A stretch of DNA of 64,000 nucleotides. It comes from Caulobacteraceae bacterium PMMR1 (lineage in GTDB: Bacteria; Pseudomonadota; Alphaproteobacteria; Caulobacterales; Caulobacteraceae). The notes under the pieces are model-generated. The model saw only the letters and a list, made by a program, of their open reading frames with translations. It made no database searches and had not been told where the DNA came from. The stretch spans positions 2,046,001 through 2,110,000 of the forward strand of contig JPOM01000001.1 of the NCBI GenBank assembly GCA_000733915.1, given 5' to 3'. The position numbers were made by a program, and so were the translations under genes. This document shows, in pieces, positions 61,241-64,000 of the stretch. Within the stretch, counting starts at the first letter, position 1, and each line of letters opens with the position of its first letter.

Positions 61241-61938
61241 TGGCGCGGGTCCGCATCGAATGGGCGCGGCTGGTCCGCGGCTCCGCCCCCGGCGGGGCGA
61301 CCCTGCATCAGCCCACGGCGCTTTACGGCGCCGCCCAGGTCGTGAACGTGGGCGCGACGCCGCTCAGCGTCGGGCCGGCCCCCAGCTTCGGCGCGGATGG
61401 CGACGTCGCCCTGGCCGGCTATGCGCGGGTCACCTCGCTGAGCGGCGCAGCGCTCCTGGCCTGGGGCGCAGCGCCCTTGGCCGGCGAGGCGAGCGGCTGG
61501 CGCATCGACCCCGGCAGCCCCGCGCTCGTCCCCATTCAGCCCGGCCAGAGCCTGTCGCTGGTCGCCTGCGCCGACCCGCCCGTGGCGGCGACGGACGCAG
61601 CGGTGCAGCAGCTTCACGCCGACCTCGCGGGCGGGCTGACCGTGCTCTCGCCCCAGGCGCCGGTGACCACCGTCCGCACGGTGGCGACGGGGGTATGGCA
61701 GCGGGTCTGGGTCGCGGGCCCGGCCAAGCGGCTGATCCTGGCGCTGCCCAGCGACAGCGGCGCGAGCGGCGACTTCAGCTTCGACGCGACGCTGGCGGGC
61801 ACGACCACCTCCGCCGGGGTGCCGTTCGCGGCCGGGGCCGGGGGCAGCTTCGACTTCGCCGGCGGCGCGATCCCGTCCAGCGACCTCTACGTCAAGGCGA
61901 CCGCAGGGGCGTCCATCATCGTTCAGGTGTTCAACTGA
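61240..61938 (+). CDS. Phage/GTA-associated beta-rich protein, unknown
   Basis: A 232-residue protein with no recognised domain. It is almost entirely short beta-prone segments with Gly/Ala/Ser loops (TLHQPTALYGAAQVVNVGAT, TTSAGVPFAAGAGGSFDFAG) and lacks a signal peptide and cysteine-rich motifs. It overlaps the neighbouring starts on both sides (TGATG), so it is co-translated with the DUF2793 and SGNH genes. By composition and place it may be a fibre or head-decoration protein; this is inference only. Confidence 0.7.
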   Translation: MARVRIEWARLVRGSAPGGATLHQPTALYGAAQVVNVGATPLSVGPAPSFGADGDVALAGYARVTSLSGAALLAWGAAPLAGEASGWRIDPGSPALVPIQPGQSLSLVACADPPVAATDAAVQQLHADLAGGLTVLSPQAPVTTVRTVATGVWQRVWVAGPAKRLILALPSDSGASGDFSFDATLAGTTTSAGVPFAAGAGGSFDFAGGAIPSSDLYVKATAGASIIVQVFN

Positions 61939-63554
61939 TGTCGGGCCAGATCCTCTCCCCGCTGCCCACGCCCCGGCTGAAGAGCCGCCCGCGCCTGGCC
62001 ATCACCGGCGACAGCATCGTGCGCAACATCGCCCTGCGCGGCCCCGACATCGCCCCCTCGGCCGGCTATACCGGCAACGGCGGCTCGGGCTGGGTGACCT
62101 TCGCCGAGAGCGACGTGGGCACGCCCGCGGGCCAGGGCGCGCTGGCCTGGACCGCGGCGACGCGGAGCTTCACCTGGGCGGCGTTCGGCGAGACCGCCGG
62201 TCCGCCGGTGACGATTACCAGCTCGGGCCTTTATGACGTCTACTCCTCCGGCGGCACGTGCATCACCCTCGGCGTCCAGGCCGATCACGCGTCCCTGAGC
62301 GACGTCACCCTCACGCCCACGGTCTCGAACCTGATCTTGCGCCGGCGCAACAGCTATGGCTGGGCGACGGCGCTGCAGTGCCTCTGCCGCGCGGGCTTCG
62401 AGATCGACCGCTGGGGCCTGGCCGGAGGCCAGACCAGCCACATCGCCGACATGGTGCGCCGCCAGATCGCGACCTCGCCGGACCTGGCCGGCATCGACGC
62501 CGTCGTCGATCTGAGCGGGACCAACGACATCGGCGCAGGCGTCGCCGCCGCCGCCGCAGAGGCCGCGCACGTGGACCTGATCCGCCAGCTGGCGGGCCTG
62601 GGCAAGCCCGTCTTCGTGCTCCCGATCCTGCCCCGCAGCGTGGGCAACGAGGGCGCGAGCGGCCAGGCCAAGCTGCAGCACCTGAACCGCGTGCGCGCCC
62701 GGGAGGCCGCCAAGTACGCCAACGTCGCCTTCCTGCCGGTGCACACCGCCTGCACCCCGCTTGCGGCGACCAGCGCCTTCCTCGCGGCGGGCGACAGCCC
62801 CGACCAGCTGCACCCCGGCCCGGGCCTGGCCTACAAGCTCGCCCGCGCGGTGAAGCCCTATCTGCTCCAGGCCTTCCCCGGCATGGGCCGGCAGCGGACC
62901 GTCTACCCCGACATCTACGACGCGACCAACAACCCCAAGGGCAATCTGATCGCCAGCTCGGTCTCGGGCGCCGCTATGGCGGTGGCGCAGTTCGCCGGCA
63001 CGGGCGGGACTCCAGGCGCGGGCAATACGGGCCTGGCGCCCTCCGGCTGGACCGGCTCGCGCTCGGGCGCGATCAGCGCGGCCTTCTCGCGCGGGACCTG
63101 GCCGGCGGGCGACCTTGCGGCCGGGGCCAGCGACGTCTGCCAGATCGACCTCACCGGAGCCGCGGCCTCCACCGACAAGTTCACGCTCCAGCATTCCTCC
63201 GCCTTCAACGGGGTCGCCCAGGGCCAGTGGCTGCAGGCGGCGCTGGAGCTTCGGGCCTTCAACACCGTGGGCCTGCAGCAGCTGGAGCTGCAGCTCTGGT
63301 TCGGGGCCGCAGGCGGCTACGCCATCGGCAACAGCTGGAGCAACCAGTCGGGGTTCAGCGTCGGCCAGATGCTGCCGGACGGGGCCGACGAGATTCTGGT
63401 GATCGAGACCCCGCCGTTCCAGGTTCCCGCCGGGTTCAGCGGCCCGACCCTGTCCCTGTTCGCCTCGACCACCGCCGGCGGTCGCGCCTCCATCCAGCTG
63501 CTGTGGGCGGATCTGCGCATCGTCGATGCGCCCACCCGGCGAAAAGCGGTGTGA
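61938..63554 (+). CDS. SGNH-hydrolase tail-associated protein
   Basis: A 538-residue protein. Residues about 20-310 carry the four SGNH blocks: GDS (24-26) in AITGDSIVRN, a Gly in GLAGGQTSHI, GTND (194-197) in LSGTNDIGAG, and DxxH (289-292) in SPDQLHPG. The remaining 230 residues are beta-rich (QLELQLWFGAAGGYAIGNSW, QIDLTGAAAS) and could bind a receptor or carbohydrate. Phage-borne SGNH esterases deacetylate surface polysaccharides. It overlaps both neighbours (TGATG), in the middle of an operon with holin and endolysin. Confidence 0.85.
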   Translation: MSGQILSPLPTPRLKSRPRLAITGDSIVRNIALRGPDIAPSAGYTGNGGSGWVTFAESDVGTPAGQGALAWTAATRSFTWAAFGETAGPPVTITSSGLYDVYSSGGTCITLGVQADHASLSDVTLTPTVSNLILRRRNSYGWATALQCLCRAGFEIDRWGLAGGQTSHIADMVRRQIATSPDLAGIDAVVDLSGTNDIGAGVAAAAAEAAHVDLIRQLAGLGKPVFVLPILPRSVGNEGASGQAKLQHLNRVRAREAAKYANVAFLPVHTACTPLAATSAFLAAGDSPDQLHPGPGLAYKLARAVKPYLLQAFPGMGRQRTVYPDIYDATNNPKGNLIASSVSGAAMAVAQFAGTGGTPGAGNTGLAPSGWTGSRSGAISAAFSRGTWPAGDLAAGASDVCQIDLTGAAASTDKFTLQHSSAFNGVAQGQWLQAALELRAFNTVGLQQLELQLWFGAAGGYAIGNSWSNQSGFSVGQMLPDGADEILVIETPPFQVPAGFSGPTLSLFASTTAGGRASIQLLWADLRIVDAPTRRKAV

Positions 63555-63766
63555 TGCGGACCTGGCTCCCCCTCGCCTGGCGGGCGTTCCGCGGCGGCTG
63601 GCGGCCGGCGCTCGGCTGGTCGCTGAGCCCGGCGGTGCTCTACGCCTTCGTGGTCGGCCCGGCCCTGCGACGGCCGGCGGACGCCCACGAGCTCACCGCC
63701 CTGGTCGGGCTGGCCGCCGCGCACCTGATCGCCCGGACAGTAGAGAAGACGCGAGGCCTGCCATGA
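63554..63766 (+). CDS. Three-TM-type holin (GTA/phage release holin)
   Basis: A 70-residue membrane protein with at least two hydrophobic segments (WSLSPAVLYAFVVGPAL, LTALVGLAAAHLIA), an N-terminal amphipathic start and the end RTVEKTRGLP. The GWxL...Y.FVV.P...ELTALVGLA...RTVEK..G pattern matches what I recall of the 3-TM holins associated with gene-transfer-agent release. Its start overlaps the SGNH stop and its stop overlaps the endolysin start (ATGA), the classical holin-endolysin pair. Confidence 0.75.
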   Translation: MRTWLPLAWRAFRGGWRPALGWSLSPAVLYAFVVGPALRRPADAHELTALVGLAAAHLIARTVEKTRGLP

Positions 63767-64000
63767 GCCTGGACGCGCTGAAGACGCGGCTGATCGCCGA
63801 GGAGGGCCTCCGGCTGAAGCCCTATCGCGATGGGGCGGGCAAGCTGACGCTCGGGGTCGGGCGCAACCTGGACGACGTCGGGATCAGCCGGGAGGAGGCC
63901 CTGATGCTGCTCGACCACGACCTGGCGCGCACGGCGGCCGAGGTGGACCGGCGCTGGCCCTGGGCGGTGGAGCTCGACGCGATCCGGCGCGAGGCGCTGA
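63763..64000 (+). CDS. GH24 (T4-lysozyme-type) endolysin, 5' part
   Basis: The gene runs off the right edge. The visible 79 codons carry the complete GH24 catalytic triad spacing: Glu14 (EEG), Asp23 (YRD) and Thr29 (KLTLGVGRNL), equivalent to Glu11, Asp20 and Thr26 of T4 lysozyme. ISREEALMLLDHDLARTAAEV is also typical. No signal sequence is seen, so export probably depends on the adjacent holin. Confidence 0.9.
   Translation, partial: MSLDALKTRLIAEEGLRLKPYRDGAGKLTLGVGRNLDDVGISREEALMLLDHDLARTAAEVDRRWPWAVELDAIRREAL

Overview
The window is about 70% G+C chromosomal DNA of an alphaproteobacterium, most likely a member of the Caulobacteraceae such as Phenylobacterium or Caulobacter. The evidence is a FlaEY-like flagellar protein, a recA gene with an alphaproteobacterial GTTC-N7-GTTC LexA box, a dnaG-rpoD pair, thrB-rnhA, cmk-rpsA, poly-hydroxybutyrate genes next to fumC, crotonyl-CoA carboxylase/reductase near methylmalonyl-CoA mutase, and a gene-transfer-agent (GTA)-like head/tail cluster. 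The placement rests on gene content and recalled families; no database search was run.

Layout. 1-7.1 kb: a secreted protein cut by the left edge, coaD, a flaEY-like gene, a frameshifted membrane-anchored protein, a CAU-anticodon tRNA, a cNMP-binding patatin lipase and a secreted protein. 7.2-17.9 kb: phaB-phaA divergent from fumC; a DUF2256 protein, rpoD and dnaG divergent from thrB-rnhA-GNAT; an orphan ParA. 18.0-20.0 kb: a decayed accessory patch holding a small DUF6582-like protein, an NRPS remnant and a lower-G+C stretch with a small membrane protein. 20.0-38.2 kb: recA, a polyprenyl synthase, a TrmN6-like methyltransferase, a deoxyribosyltransferase-like protein, a DUF924 remnant, a DUF2076 protein, a desaturase, icd, gpmA, a pentapeptide protein, hsp20 with a candidate RNA thermometer, thyA, a DUF885 protein, a TonB receptor, nhaA and a DnaJ-family gene. 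38.3-48.0 kb (minus strand): a GTA-like cluster with portal, gp3.5-like, protease, capsid, gp6-like, one short gp8-like ORF, and gp12 to gp15. 48.2-60.8 kb: ccr, mutB, mutA, a UvrD-type helicase, MAPEG, cmk, rpsA and nitronate monooxygenase. 60.9-64.0 kb: an overlapping phage/GTA-type operon (DUF2793, unknown, SGNH esterase, holin, GH24 endolysin) running off the right edge.

How the genes fit together. PhaA/PhaB, Ccr and MutAB are reactions of C4/C3 acyl-CoA metabolism: PHB storage, the ethylmalonyl-CoA route, and propionate to succinyl-CoA. Icd, FumC and GpmA supply central carbon metabolism. DnaG, RpoD, RecA, UvrD, ThyA, Cmk and RpsA are housekeeping.

The two most interesting features are the GTA-like cluster, which lacks terminase, gp7, major tail protein, gp10 and tape measure yet keeps stop/start overlaps even across the missing tail block, and the separate adhesion/lysis operon 13 kb away. 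A caution applies throughout: ten apparent frameshifts in eight genes, including dnaG and a uvrD-type helicase, are all compatible with one missing base, mostly in G/C runs. This looks like indel-type assembly error rather than gene decay.
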